A stretch of 40,359 nucleotides of DNA from a virus (IMGVR_UViG_3300012006_000014:1-40359); one strand, 5' to 3'. Shown: positions 29,138 through 39,173, numbered from the stretch's first letter. Notes: generated by a model from the letters alone, not told the origin. Numbers and translations are program-made.

Positions 29138-30774
29138 GTTTTTCCTGGTATCCAATCGTAGTTAATAGTTTTGTCAATAGATGGATTTAGAAGCATAGTA
29201 ACTGGTAATAGTTTTGGCAACAGGTCAACAATTGTTTCTTGAGTTTTCTTTCTATTGGTGGAATACGTTGAATAAGAAGCGTATTGACTACCTGACCATT
29301 GGTGGTCAGCAAAGTTGTTTTGGTAAACAAAACCACCAAAATCTGAATCACCATTAAAGAATGGGCCATACGAATTAGGTTCTACCATCCACTTAGTTAT
29401 TGTGGTAGATTTACCAGCCCCTAAACCAAAAATAAGAACTGGGTACAACATAGCCGTGGTGCTTTGTGTTGGCGCTAGTATTACTTTTCTATCATCTGGA
29501 CTTAGGTTTGCAGGAATGATTTGATTACTTTGGTTGCTGGTTGACCAGTTAGACCATGATGCCGATGCGGATGCCCATTGAGCACCCCAAATACTTCCGG
29601 CAGAGGCTGTTGTAATTTCAATAGATGACCAGTAATCAATGTTGTCTTTTACTGGAACAGCAACGGTGGACATCAAAGCAAATTGTGCTGATGAACTTCC
29701 TGAGTTAGTTACAGTAATGTACTCGCCTGATTTTGTGTAAGTAACAGAAGCAGATTGTGTTGTTAAGTTCCATTTTTTAGTTCCAGATTCAATCACAAAC
29801 AATGAATCCGCCACTAAATTTGCTTTTTCTGCATGGATGTTAAACGTATAGCGAGGGCTAGTTGTTGACTCAATGACATCTACCTCAGAACCTGTTACAG
29901 CAATTAAGTATTGTTTTGTTGCTTCAAGAGTTCCTTTTCGTTGTCGGTAGTAAGCAATATCTTTTAATATTTGTCTAATGCGAGAAGTTCCAAGATCTTG
30001 AATAGATACTTCTAAACCAAACATTTTAGATAATTGGTCTAAGGATTCTGTTTCTGTTTTTTCAGGATCATATTGTTGGACTATTGAGTTAAGTAATGTC
30101 CTGATGCGGTCAAATTCAAAACCAAAGATGTCTAAATATCGGTAAAGGTAGCCTCTTGATAAACCTTCTGGGTCTGTGTCCATTCCGTTAATATCTGCAA
30201 CACGGTGATGAGAAGGAACACGATCCCATAAAGCATCGGTTGTATGGTGGTCAAAAGGTACTAACTCTTGTAATGTTGCAACTCTTTCGTACCAGTTAAT
30301 ACCAGATGGTCCTGTTCCATTTTGGTTCCAGTGCAAGAACAGTGAGTAGTAAGCCCACGCTCCGGATGGAACACCATTGTGGGTTACTGCGTACGTAGTA
30401 TCTGCATAAGTTTGTGTTTTAATAATTACACCGTCTGCAACAGTTTCAGGAGCACCTGTTTTAGAATAAACAACTACAACGCCTTTTATAGAAGTTTGAC
30501 CAGATGTTTTAGTTGCTGGGTCTTCAATTAAAAAGTTAGACCAAAACAAATTTACTGAAGAATGGGTTGTTGCTGTTGCTTCAAATATGGCTGTAACATC
30601 TAATTCACCAACTGGAGCAATAAACCCATCAGCTCGTAACGAACTATCTGAATCTAATCTTGTCTGCCCAACTGGGGCGTCTGTGTTTGTACCACGAACA
30701 TAAGAACCAAAAGGGTTGGCGTCAGGACTTGCAATTAAGTCAACGCGACGAATCCTAAAAGATTTATACGCCAT
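29134..30774 (-). CDS. gpI-like tail protein with inserted beta domain, 546 aa
   Basis: Residues about 180-300 (ALWDRVPSHHRVAD, then YLDIFGFEFDRIRTLLNS, LSKMFGLEV, YYRQRKGTLEATKQYL) fit the phage tail protein family to which P2 gpI belongs, which joins the baseplate to the fibres. The first 170 residues and the region 300-500 are beta-rich, the latter ending with the pattern GPFFNGDSDFGGF typical of carbohydrate-binding-like modules in tail proteins. It follows baseplate J with an overlapping start (TAATG). It probably sits at the baseplate rim and may contact the cell surface. Confidence 0.82.
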   Translation of the reverse strand: MAYKSFRIRRVDLIASPDANPFGSYVRGTNTDAPVGQTRLDSDSSLRADGFIAPVGELDVTAIFEATATTHSSVNLFWSNFLIEDPATKTSGQTSIKGVVVVYSKTGAPETVADGVIIKTQTYADTTYAVTHNGVPSGAWAYYSLFLHWNQNGTGPSGINWYERVATLQELVPFDHHTTDALWDRVPSHHRVADINGMDTDPEGLSRGYLYRYLDIFGFEFDRIRTLLNSIVQQYDPEKTETESLDQLSKMFGLEVSIQDLGTSRIRQILKDIAYYRQRKGTLEATKQYLIAVTGSEVDVIESTTSPRYTFNIHAEKANLVADSLFVIESGTKKWNLTTQSASVTYTKSGEYITVTNSGSSSAQFALMSTVAVPVKDNIDYWSSIEITTASAGSIWGAQWASASASWSNWSTSNQSNQIIPANLSPDDRKVILAPTQSTTAMLYPVLIFGLGAGKSTTITKWMVEPNSYGPFFNGDSDFGGFVYQNNFADHQWSGSQYASYSTYSTNRKKTQETIVDLLPKLLPVTMLLNPSIDKTINYDWIPGKT

Positions 30775-32579
30775 TAGACAGAAGCAACTCCACCACTAGC
30801 AGTAACACTTAGTTGTGATAAAAGAAGAAGACGATTGTCTGCTGCTTTGACGCCCTCAACAGCCGGTATTAATGATGCCGTATCAATTACGTTTGAAGCT
30901 CCAGTAGTGAAACGAGAAACACTAACGTAGTCCACACCATCTACATCCAAGATAGTGCGGTACAAAGTACCAAGGGTTATCGTTTGACCAAACGTTACAT
31001 CATCAAAATCAAACAATAATTTAATTGCAGTTTCTACATCATCTTTTACAGAATCTTGAATGTAACTTGGCAATACTGCTACATTGCATGTGATTTTTAC
31101 TAAATCTAAAGTAACACTAGGAATAACAAGAGAATTTACTCCTACAATTTCTCGTGGAGAAATGTAGTCATATATTAGATCTTGATAATTGGTATCCAAA
31201 GTAAGAGGGCTAGTAGTTGGGCTAACTGGCAAAGTTCCGTCATAGGAATCTTGAGTAGTTAACGCATAAATTTTTACTTGGGCATTTTTATAAGTTGCGG
31301 TTGATGCAACACTTGCCGATGCAACACTTGCCGAAACAAGAGCATAGGTAAAAGATGTAGAACTAGGTGTACCTGTTACAACGTACGTACCATCAAACGT
31401 ATCATCAACGTCAAATACTCCAACATATTCTCCAAGTGACAGTCCGTGAGCGGCACTTGTTGTTAGTGTAGCTACCGATGATGTTTTGGCTTTGTTAGTT
31501 ATTACACCTTGTTTTGCTGTAGCGCCAGAAACTATTTCTGCTTTTGTTTTGACTATTCCCGGAACACGAAGAGTTAATTCTTCGTAATCCTGCAAAGACA
31601 CTGCTCTGTCTTGAGACCTAAACGATGCTGGAATGTTCGTTTTTAATGAAACAATACTTTCAGAATCAGAACCACCAAATGCGCGAGTGGTGTTTGGCGT
31701 AATAACAATTCCGTCATAGGTTGGGCCGAAAGCATTTGACAATGAATAAAATGCAGTTACTGAATTGGCTTCAACGTTTCCTGCAGAGCCACGGCTTCGT
31801 CGGTAGGTGATAGTAATAACGGCGTTAGTGGATGGTATTTTTCCATGAATACCATTTCCAAATTGTAGAACAATGCTGTCATCAGCTTCAATTCCTGCTA
31901 CATAAACTTTGTCAGAGTTAGTGCTATCAATTAACCGATCTACTTGCGCATATGGAACAGACGTTCCCAACACTCCTTCAGCAACCGTTACGACTAATGA
32001 GTTTTTAACAACTCCAGTTCTTGATATTGTATACGTTTGTGAAATTTGACCGCTGCTTGTAAATGTTTCTGTAAAGAATTCTCCCTCTGTCAAACTTAAC
32101 AATGCGGGAGTTGTTTTAGCATAGGTTACATATCCAGTAATAGCTGCTCCAGTAGAGTTAAAAGCTATTGCTTGATTAGATGTAAAAATTACTGGTTCAG
32201 CAGTTTCTACCAAAGGTTTTGCGGTGAACTTGGTATTAGCAGGAATTAAAATTGGTGATGCATTTGTGGCCAAAGAGTTTGTCGCATTCAATGTTATTGA
32301 AGTTTGTGCTGAAGTTCTGCCATGTGGTATATAGTCTAAAAGACTTGCAATTGCCAATAACGATGAACGTCTAGTAGCAGTATCCAAAAATGATTCTTTG
32401 GCTGCTTGGTCTACATAGTAATGAAGGATATCGCCCATGTAAGCAACAAGGTCAACAAACAACATGCCAAAATCAGAATTGTCACGTGATGTCCATTCTG
32501 GGAAAACAACAGATGCACGATTAAGCAAGTCAGTGCGAATTGAAATATAGTCTCGGTTGGTATAGTCAAAAGTTGTCAT
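30774..32579 (-). CDS. Baseplate J-like wedge protein, 601 aa
   Basis: The N-terminus (DYTNRDYISIRTDLLNRA, then SDFGMLFVDLVAYMGDILHYYVD) and the run of strands and the YEELTLRVPGIVKTKAEIV segment match the baseplate J / T4 gp6 family that forms the baseplate ring. Between residues about 370 and 430 there is an inserted domain beginning ATLTTSAAHGLSLGEYVGV, a small beta module seen repeatedly in phage tail proteins. It ends in a low-complexity SVAS repeat encoded by a 15-bp tandem duplication. Confidence 0.92.
   Translation of the reverse strand: MTTFDYTNRDYISIRTDLLNRASVVFPEWTSRDNSDFGMLFVDLVAYMGDILHYYVDQAAKESFLDTATRRSSLLAIASLLDYIPHGRTSAQTSITLNATNSLATNASPILIPANTKFTAKPLVETAEPVIFTSNQAIAFNSTGAAITGYVTYAKTTPALLSLTEGEFFTETFTSSGQISQTYTISRTGVVKNSLVVTVAEGVLGTSVPYAQVDRLIDSTNSDKVYVAGIEADDSIVLQFGNGIHGKIPSTNAVITITYRRSRGSAGNVEANSVTAFYSLSNAFGPTYDGIVITPNTTRAFGGSDSESIVSLKTNIPASFRSQDRAVSLQDYEELTLRVPGIVKTKAEIVSGATAKQGVITNKAKTSSVATLTTSAAHGLSLGEYVGVFDVDDTFDGTYVVTGTPSSTSFTYALVSASVASASVASTATYKNAQVKIYALTTQDSYDGTLPVSPTTSPLTLDTNYQDLIYDYISPREIVGVNSLVIPSVTLDLVKITCNVAVLPSYIQDSVKDDVETAIKLLFDFDDVTFGQTITLGTLYRTILDVDGVDYVSVSRFTTGASNVIDTASLIPAVEGVKAADNRLLLLSQLSVTASGGVASV
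31303..31332. repeat. 15-bp tandem duplication in the baseplate J gene
   Basis: Two exact adjacent copies of GATGCAACACTTGCC (plus strand) at 31303-31317 and 31318-31332. They encode a repeated SVASA linker at the end of the inserted beta module. An in-frame, probably recent slippage event. Confidence 0.85.
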
Positions 32580-32977
32580 AATACAGAATCCTCAGTTAAA
32601 TCAGTTGGCAAGACTACATCAATAGTTGCTTGTCGTCTACCAAAGGTTGGTATTTGATATTCCACAGTAATTTTAATTGTGGAATCGTTAACTAACGTGT
32701 TTGGTCCGTTGATTATTAAATTTGTTATTTGAGCACCAGCAACGTTTCTTTGCAATCCTTGTAATGCCTCCATTTTGTATTCTTCAAAAATCAACGGGTC
32801 AAAATTTTCGTATACAAGAACGTTTGTGTTTGCTCCATACATGGGAAGCATTGGTCGTTCAAATACAGAAGTAGATAGATAATCTAAAACTTTTTGTTTG
32901 ACTATGTCATCTAGTTTGGAAATCTTTGAGACTTTACCAGACGGTTCAATATTAAATGGCATTTTCATAATTGACAT
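32576..32977 (-). CDS. gp25-like baseplate wedge protein, 133 aa
   Basis: The segment VKQKVLDYLSTSVFERPMLPMYGANTNVLVYEN is the usual form of the GPW/gp25 family, in which the ring of E/P-x-(M/F)-x-P-x-(F/Y)-G leads into a helix and a final beta sheet (IKITVEYQIPTFGRRQATIDVVL). These small proteins build the baseplate wedge in contractile tails and resemble lysozyme-free gp25. It overlaps baseplate J by four bases. Confidence 0.9.
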   Translation of the reverse strand: MSIMKMPFNIEPSGKVSKISKLDDIVKQKVLDYLSTSVFERPMLPMYGANTNVLVYENFDPLIFEEYKMEALQGLQRNVAGAQITNLIINGPNTLVNDSTIKITVEYQIPTFGRRQATIDVVLPTDLTEDSVL

Positions 32978-32989
32978 AATTTACCTAAT

Positions 32990-33289
32990 TTAACTAAAAA
33001 CCTGTACAGAAAGAATAGATCCGTATCCATCTGTTGGGGCAATTGTTGGGTTGACATTAAGAATAAAAACGTTTGTGTAATCAGAGTTATCGGTAGTAAC
33101 CACTACTTGATCGCCAATTTCTGGGACAGGCCAAACGCCATTTACTTTTTTTCTACCTATAAATGATATATCTAATGTAAGCTCTGGGCCAAATTTAGAA
33201 GGTATTCGTACCTTGATCTCACCCGTGGATGCGTTAGACGCAGAAACAATTGCCCTATGTATATAGGGTTGAAAGACCTCAGTATACAT
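32990..33289 (-). CDS. Baseplate spike OB-fold protein (gpV/gp5-like), 99 aa
   Basis: The sequence has the OB-fold pattern of baseplate spike proteins: YIHRAIVSASNASTGEIKVRIPSKFG, then WPVPEIGDQVVVTTDNSDYTNVFIL. It is only 99 residues, so it provides the OB domain and lacks the long beta-helical spike and the lysozyme domain of T4 gp5. A separate tip protein may be encoded elsewhere. Its start overlaps the hub gene's end. Confidence 0.82.
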   Translation of the reverse strand: MYTEVFQPYIHRAIVSASNASTGEIKVRIPSKFGPELTLDISFIGRKKVNGVWPVPEIGDQVVVTTDNSDYTNVFILNVNPTIAPTDGYGSILSVQVFS

Positions 33290-34442
33290 AGGCTTCCTCT
33301 CGGCTTGCTTTCCAGATACGGTTAGTTAATTTTGGGGGGGCTGCAGTTTTGTAAGAAGCCTCTCTAGCTATAGATAGAGATGTCTTGTTTAACGAATCAG
33401 TTTTCAACTTAAGTGTTGTAATGTAGTGCTTATCATTTACATGATGAGTTACTTCGTCAATAAGCCAATACCCATCAAATTCTGAATTGTAGGAATCTAT
33501 ATAAGCAAGGCGACCAGGCATTGCTGTGGATATACCAACTACACTAACTTCCGCAGTCATTCCATATGAATCTCTTGTGTATTTTTTAATAAACTGTTCT
33601 AATGCGTCTTTAGATGTTGTGTTTACAGTGACTTCATGAGTAAACCTATTTTTTACGGTTGACCCTAATCCGCTTGGTCTATCCTGTAACGACGTGTACG
33701 TAGTCTCTTTGCCCAAATTGTCTAATGATTTTAATACCCAATCAGCTGCCCCACCTTGTGGAGTAACATCTCCAAAGAACCCATTAAGTTGGTAAATATT
33801 TCCTGGTTTCTTTTCTATTCCAGAATCTGATAAAAGAGTTTTTAGTATTGTTATAGGAGCAGTTTTTACATATGAAGAAAAAGGATCATATACAGACAGA
33901 TGAGTTCCATTAGCAGTTACGCAATAGCCTATTTGATTTGCTGTTCTTACTAGTAACTCCCAATCGCTAATTTCATGCTGGGCAATTAATGAGAAAATGT
34001 ATTTGTTGTTAGGTACAGAGTACGAAAAATTGTATTTATTTGCAATTATTTCTGTTAATTGCTTTATTGTTTTGTTAGCATACGTTGTATTTTTTATGCG
34101 TTTCATTTCGTAACTACTTCCAAAACAAACAACTTTAGCCATTTGGATTAATGAATCATTGACAGTTCCCATTCTTGTTTGGGCTTCAATTTCTACGTAA
34201 GCAACATACCCAACAAACTCAATCATGTTTGCTTCGTTGTTACCCAAGGCAATACGCACTGGAAGTCCTCTGTACGCAGTAACAGCTATACCCGGAAATC
34301 CTCCGTACGTGATGGTAGCAATGTCATGTTTATTTTCAGAAAAAGTTAATTCAACGTTTCCTATTTGTGTTAGAGGAACTGTACCGCCAGTAATCTCTAC
34401 ATCTACCAATGGGCTGTCTAAACTTGCGTTTGTAAAAATCAT
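33279..34442 (-). CDS. Baseplate hub protein, gpD/gp27-like, 387 aa
   Basis: Features of the late control D / VgrG-gp27 family: two beta-barrel-like halves, the segment YANKTIKQLTEIIANKYNF at about 140, then EISDWELLVRTANQIGYCVTANGTHLSVYDP, and a C-terminal region ending WLIDEVTHHVNDKHYITTLKLKTD. It would form the trimeric hub that joins the tail tube to the spike. Flanked by LysM and OB-fold genes as in many contractile-tail clusters. Confidence 0.85.
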   Translation of the reverse strand: MIFTNASLDSPLVDVEITGGTVPLTQIGNVELTFSENKHDIATITYGGFPGIAVTAYRGLPVRIALGNNEANMIEFVGYVAYVEIEAQTRMGTVNDSLIQMAKVVCFGSSYEMKRIKNTTYANKTIKQLTEIIANKYNFSYSVPNNKYIFSLIAQHEISDWELLVRTANQIGYCVTANGTHLSVYDPFSSYVKTAPITILKTLLSDSGIEKKPGNIYQLNGFFGDVTPQGGAADWVLKSLDNLGKETTYTSLQDRPSGLGSTVKNRFTHEVTVNTTSKDALEQFIKKYTRDSYGMTAEVSVVGISTAMPGRLAYIDSYNSEFDGYWLIDEVTHHVNDKHYITTLKLKTDSLNKTSLSIAREASYKTAAPPKLTNRIWKASREEAYVY

Positions 34443-34687
34443 AACGGTATACGAATACGATCATTTGCTTGCAAGTCAAATGTAAAATTTATTTGTGGAT
34501 TTAAATCTAATAATCTCCAATGTTGGGAACTATCTCCATATATTTTTGCTGCAAGATTTTCAAAAGTATCCCCAGGCTTTACGATATAGGTTTGAACTGC
34601 AATTTCAGAATACTCTTTCCGTACAGCAATGATTGTTCCATCAGAAGCTACGTCAGTTGTATAACGAGATAAAGAATTAGTTATCAT
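34439..34687 (-). CDS. LysM-domain baseplate protein, 82 aa
   Basis: Residues 30-82 are a LysM domain: VQTYIVKPGDTFENLAAKIYGDSSQHWRLLDLNP, with the closing DRIRIP. In contractile systems (P2 gpX, T4 gp53, and PVC-type proteins) a small LysM protein stabilises the baseplate, without need for peptidoglycan binding. Start and stop overlap its neighbours by four bases each. Confidence 0.9.
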   Translation of the reverse strand: MITNSLSRYTTDVASDGTIIAVRKEYSEIAVQTYIVKPGDTFENLAAKIYGDSSQHWRLLDLNPQINFTFDLQANDRIRIPL

Positions 34688-36489
34688 GTTTGTGACGCTG
34701 TAGACAAACTTAAGTTGTTAAAAAGGGAATCTTCTCCGCAAGTTACTGTTTTATCAAATGTTATTTTTTGACCAAGTGGGTAAGGGTTGCCGTGTCTTTG
34801 AAGAGTAATTGTAATTTCTAACCTTACTCTAAATTTGTCTTGCTCAAATGGTCGTGGGTTATTTGAAGGAGGCAAAGCCATATCCCATTTTGCTTCTTCT
34901 TGACCAGTAATGCCAAATATATCGCTGTCGTTACGACCAATAATGTGATCTATATTTGAAACGACGTCTAACTTGTCACTAATCAATGCAATACTTTCGT
35001 ATATTTGACCAGATCCTGTTGCTATAACTAATGGATTATTAAATGTTCCCCATTGTTCAAACCCAATAGGATACCCTTTAACTAAGCTACCCCCAGATGC
35101 CGAAGTTCTAGTTGGTTGTCTTGAGTTACTTGCTCCATTTATGTAAGAATCCCAATGTATTGAAATTGTTCCAGTCCAATGAAATGAGGGGTCTCCTCCA
35201 CCGTCTTTTGCCAATGTATTAATTCTGTAGTTAGCACCTGCCTCATTCAAACGTAAAGTAAAATTAAAACTTTGTTGTGGATCCGATTTAAGGATGTAAT
35301 TTAATAAATCTTTACCACCTTTGTGATGGGACACAGTTTTGTACATAGACCTAACACCATCTAAAGTTGCTTGTTCTACAGCCTTATCCGCCTCTGATTT
35401 TGGTTTAGAGTCTGGAGATGAAGGTTGATCTGAAGAAGAAGTTTGGTTTTGGGTGAGAATTGTTGTTTTTTTGGCAAATCCAATGTACAAAGCTTGAATG
35501 CTTAATTCTACGGTTGCTTGAGTAGGTACAAATTTTTTAGAAAATTTATGAAAATTTACCGTACTTGACAAAACAAAACCTTCAATCATCATATAATTTG
35601 ACAACATAATTCTTACTGGTGTTGGTACAAGAAAAGCTTGGTTACCTAAATTTGGATTACTGTTAGTTGGGTTTAACCAGTAATCGCTTGCTGTTTTATT
35701 TATCTCAGCAGTTTTGTCTTGTTCATCTTTTGTGTCTTCAGAATCAACATCCGTACCTTTGGTAGTTGTGGGTGTTGTAACAGAAGATTTTTGTGCCTCA
35801 GCAATTTTTTGAATAGTGGTTAGTGTTTCTTTACTAATGCCTTGACCAATGACTCCGTCTAAAACCATAATGTCTGCAAGAACGCCAATTTTGGTAACCC
35901 AAGATGGTTGATAATTTCCTTGTACAAATTCATATATTTCAGGAGATGTTTCAAGAAGTGGATCAAATCTATCAGATACGCTTCCAGCGTAAACTTTAGT
36001 GCCTTTAGACATGTAGTATCCAGAAGTAACTTCTGCCTCTCGGTTAAACAGAAGTTTTAAACCATACGTTGATTGACCAGGAATTGGAACAGTTAACTGT
36101 TCGGGTCTTTGGTTAAAAAAGTATTGTGTGTCGTAACTATTTGCAGATACACTACGAACAATAGTTTCTGGTTGAAATTGAAAGTTACAACGGCGTCCAA
36201 CAATATCAACTGCTTTGTCGCTCATGCGATCATAGAATTCGTTTAGTCTACGAATATACCCACGAATTGGTTTATAAGGAGCTCCACCCATTGTTCTGGT
36301 TGTTGGTCCAGGAAATATAAAAGGAGGATTGTCTTGTTGACGTGAGTACTCAGCGTCAGAAAGTGGTCTACTTATATCTAGATAAGAAGTTCTAGCATCA
36401 CTGTAAACAAAAGATTGTGGATTAAGGTTTACTCTTTGAGAGTTTCTAATCTGGTCTAGTTGCCTACGCTCTTCTGGGTCTATGGCCAT
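34684..36489 (-). CDS. Tail-tube-end/baseplate protein, probable, 601 aa
   Basis: Residues about 290-345 (LVPTPVRIMLSNYMMIEGFVLSSTVNFHKFSKKFVPTQATVELSIQAL) resemble the N-terminal domain of contractile injection system tube-connector proteins, which lie between the tape measure and the LysM gene. The rest has no clear match: an N-terminal helical part, a low-complexity linker rich in T, D and K at about 235-270, and beta-rich C-terminal sequences. It probably forms the tube's distal end. Assignment rests largely on position. Confidence 0.68.
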   Translation of the reverse strand: MAIDPEERRQLDQIRNSQRVNLNPQSFVYSDARTSYLDISRPLSDAEYSRQQDNPPFIFPGPTTRTMGGAPYKPIRGYIRRLNEFYDRMSDKAVDIVGRRCNFQFQPETIVRSVSANSYDTQYFFNQRPEQLTVPIPGQSTYGLKLLFNREAEVTSGYYMSKGTKVYAGSVSDRFDPLLETSPEIYEFVQGNYQPSWVTKIGVLADIMVLDGVIGQGISKETLTTIQKIAEAQKSSVTTPTTTKGTDVDSEDTKDEQDKTAEINKTASDYWLNPTNSNPNLGNQAFLVPTPVRIMLSNYMMIEGFVLSSTVNFHKFSKKFVPTQATVELSIQALYIGFAKKTTILTQNQTSSSDQPSSPDSKPKSEADKAVEQATLDGVRSMYKTVSHHKGGKDLLNYILKSDPQQSFNFTLRLNEAGANYRINTLAKDGGGDPSFHWTGTISIHWDSYINGASNSRQPTRTSASGGSLVKGYPIGFEQWGTFNNPLVIATGSGQIYESIALISDKLDVVSNIDHIIGRNDSDIFGITGQEEAKWDMALPPSNNPRPFEQDKFRVRLEITITLQRHGNPYPLGQKITFDKTVTCGEDSLFNNLSLSTASQT

Positions 36490-39173
36490 TAGGTTGTCCT
36501 CAACAATTCTCTCTTAAGATCATTATCCAGTAATCGGGCTATTTCTTCAGCCATACGTCTTGCGTCTGACGGGTTGTTTCCTGTAGAGGTTACATATATG
36601 TTCGGAGCAATTGTAACACTAGTGCCACCAGCAACTTGAACAGTTGTGCCACCACGAGTAGGTTCGTTTACAATTGGGTCACCTTGGTCAAGACCTAGTT
36701 GGCGAGTAATCGCTTGAGCTTTGGGCATAATTTCTTGAGTACCCGCCATTGGGTTTCCCTCTTTGTTCCATGGAGAATAGTTACCTCCACCAAACAAAAT
36801 GCGTGCAGCTTTAATATTTAATTTGGGATCATACAAATCTTCGTTTTTGCTAATACCAAATTGTTGTCTACGTTTAATTGGGTCTAAACCTACTGACTTG
36901 TCGTCTTTCATATTAATTTGAAATAAACCATACGATAAGTCATCGGAATCATCAGCAAGCTCACCTGGTCGCCAACGTGATTCACGCCAAGAAATAGCAA
37001 GCATGTTTGTAATGTCTTTTCCTTTGAACCCACGACGGCTCAACAACTGAGCAATCTCAGCTGGGTCCATAGCCCCACCAGGTGTTGTTCCAGCTCCTTG
37101 TGGACTCTTTGAAGAACTTTCTCCGTAAGCTGCTTTACTTACAACACCAGAACTAGCAGCTCCATCCATTTTTTCAAAGTTAAAGTTTCCTGGTCCTGAA
37201 ACAATATCGCTAATACTTACTTGATTAAATGTTTCAGCGCCACCATGACCACTTGGTGAATACTTTGCAAAGTACTTATCTCCTACAACATAACCACCTT
37301 TAGGTGTACCAGTAGATGGATCTAGTGTTACTGAACCCTTAGACGTACCAGCAGGTTGACCCCATTTAGAACCTTGTTTTTCGTATTCCCATCTAGAATC
37401 AGGAAGCTCTGCTGGTTGGATGTGCCAAGGTTCTCCTAAATTTTTACCAAATGTTTTTAGACCGTATTTAGCAGCGTTTTCTTGAACCCAATCAAGGTCT
37501 CCAACCAAGTCTGCAGCCAAACCAATTTCGTGCATAGACCGTCCCGGAGGAGCAGCAGGTGCACCTGAAATGTGTTTATATTGTTCTCCGTTGTATTCAA
37601 CATCACCAGCAGATCCGTCTGTTACTTTTTTGTAACGACTAAAAAACAATGCTCTTTGATCAGCTTCAGAACGAGTACCGACTCCCAAACCAACATTAGG
37701 GTTGTCTGCAAACATTCGCAACAAACGATCTTTAAAAGTAGAATTCAATGTTCTAAAACTTGTAGAGTTTGATAATTCACCAAGGCTTACACGTTTTGCA
37801 GGGCTTCCATAACCCATTGGAACTTTTGCACTTCCTCCAGGTTTTACTCCACTTTCTGGCGGGTCACCCATCAACGTAGCACCAAGCATGCTTAACCCAA
37901 GGCTTCCACCAAACGTTGTTGGAGCAAGGAAAGTACCTGCAGCCATCAACGCTGCTCCTCCAATTTTTCTGCCAATACTTCCTCGTGAAGAGATATTGGC
38001 ACCAATAAGTCCACTTAATGTTTCTTCTAATTGACCAAGTGCTCTTGTAACTGCTTGGGTATTCTTTTCAAATTGAGCTAAATTATCTGCTTGTCGCCTG
38101 TAGTAATTCTCGTCACGACCTTCTTTAACACGTGCTGTTTCTTCAGCTTGTGTTGCAACGTTTTTCTCAATACCCATGATTTGACGATCTGATTTTTTAG
38201 ATGGATCGTACATTGTTGTTTTGCCAGTTTTCTTTTGATACTGAACATTGGCATTTGCATAATCTAAAATTTGATCAATCATGTCTTCTGGTACACCAGA
38301 CGCCATCAACATAGCCCTAGTGTTAGACCCTGCTTGACGAGCACCAGCAAGTCTTCCCTCATTAGTAAGACCAGTTCTTTGAACAATTTGTTGCATGACT
38401 TTATCCATGGAGCGTTGTTGCCCACCAAGACCGTACATGCCAGTGCCCAACATCATTGTCAGTCTGTTGTTAGCAGCAGGTCCTGCAAGGGTTGCAGCTT
38501 GTTGTGCAAGTTGATCTGTACCAATTGAGTAACCAGAGAGTGCACGCATACCAGCAAAGCCAGCGGCGTTTCCTTGAGCACTTAAACCTGTCTGTGCTTG
38601 CATGGCAAGCATTGTGCTAATTCCGCCGTAGCCAAGTCGTTCGCCCATCATTGGTTGACGCATTCCAACATACTGCATTTGAGAAATGCCTTGTTGTTGC
38701 TGATAGTAAACACCTAACTTGTCAACAGACAACGAACGATCATAATTGTTGTCCATACGCTGGTTCATTGCATCAATGGTCATTGCTAGGTATTGCATAC
38801 CTTGTGCTGCACGACCACCTGCACCTCCACCACCGCCACCACTCTTAGGGATAAGTGGAACTCCAGCTGCAACGTAAGTTTGATTTTGAGCTATGTTCCC
38901 AGTAGACACACTTGAAGTTTTTGGGTCTCCAAGTGGTGGCGTAACCGCATAAGAAGTTAGTGACCCTCCTCCGCCTCCAGGTAATCCTCCGGCAGCTTTA
39001 ATACCTTGAAGATGTTTAAGAGTTTGAGATAGTTGAGTGTTTACGTTTTTAAGGCTTTTAGATAAGGCATCAAAATCGGTACGAATGGATTTAACACCTT
39101 TGACCAATTTTTCCATTTGGTCAACGTCAACTTTAAACTTAGCTCGTAAGTCTCCTAGGTTTTTTTCTGCCAT
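36489..39173 (-). CDS. Tape measure protein with M15 peptidase and SLT domains, 894 aa
   Basis: The N-terminal 60 residues are coiled-coil, followed by glycine-rich linkers and helical segments with hydrophobic stretches (about 403-436), as in tape measure proteins. Residues about 465-600 form an M15-type D-Ala-D-Ala peptidase: H548 and D555 in SMHEIGLAADLVG, H584 in EPWHI. Residues 700-830 form a transglycosylase: catalytic E731 in RESRW, SYGLFQIN at 747-754. Both enzymes could help the tail cross the cell wall. It follows a frameshift-type assembly gene. The length would match a tail of about 130 nm if the usual 1.5 angstrom per residue holds. Confidence 0.88.
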   Translation of the reverse strand: MAEKNLGDLRAKFKVDVDQMEKLVKGVKSIRTDFDALSKSLKNVNTQLSQTLKHLQGIKAAGGLPGGGGGSLTSYAVTPPLGDPKTSSVSTGNIAQNQTYVAAGVPLIPKSGGGGGGAGGRAAQGMQYLAMTIDAMNQRMDNNYDRSLSVDKLGVYYQQQQGISQMQYVGMRQPMMGERLGYGGISTMLAMQAQTGLSAQGNAAGFAGMRALSGYSIGTDQLAQQAATLAGPAANNRLTMMLGTGMYGLGGQQRSMDKVMQQIVQRTGLTNEGRLAGARQAGSNTRAMLMASGVPEDMIDQILDYANANVQYQKKTGKTTMYDPSKKSDRQIMGIEKNVATQAEETARVKEGRDENYYRRQADNLAQFEKNTQAVTRALGQLEETLSGLIGANISSRGSIGRKIGGAALMAAGTFLAPTTFGGSLGLSMLGATLMGDPPESGVKPGGSAKVPMGYGSPAKRVSLGELSNSTSFRTLNSTFKDRLLRMFADNPNVGLGVGTRSEADQRALFFSRYKKVTDGSAGDVEYNGEQYKHISGAPAAPPGRSMHEIGLAADLVGDLDWVQENAAKYGLKTFGKNLGEPWHIQPAELPDSRWEYEKQGSKWGQPAGTSKGSVTLDPSTGTPKGGYVVGDKYFAKYSPSGHGGAETFNQVSISDIVSGPGNFNFEKMDGAASSGVVSKAAYGESSSKSPQGAGTTPGGAMDPAEIAQLLSRRGFKGKDITNMLAISWRESRWRPGELADDSDDLSYGLFQINMKDDKSVGLDPIKRRQQFGISKNEDLYDPKLNIKAARILFGGGNYSPWNKEGNPMAGTQEIMPKAQAITRQLGLDQGDPIVNEPTRGGTTVQVAGGTSVTIAPNIYVTSTGNNPSDARRMAEEIARLLDNDLKRELLRTT

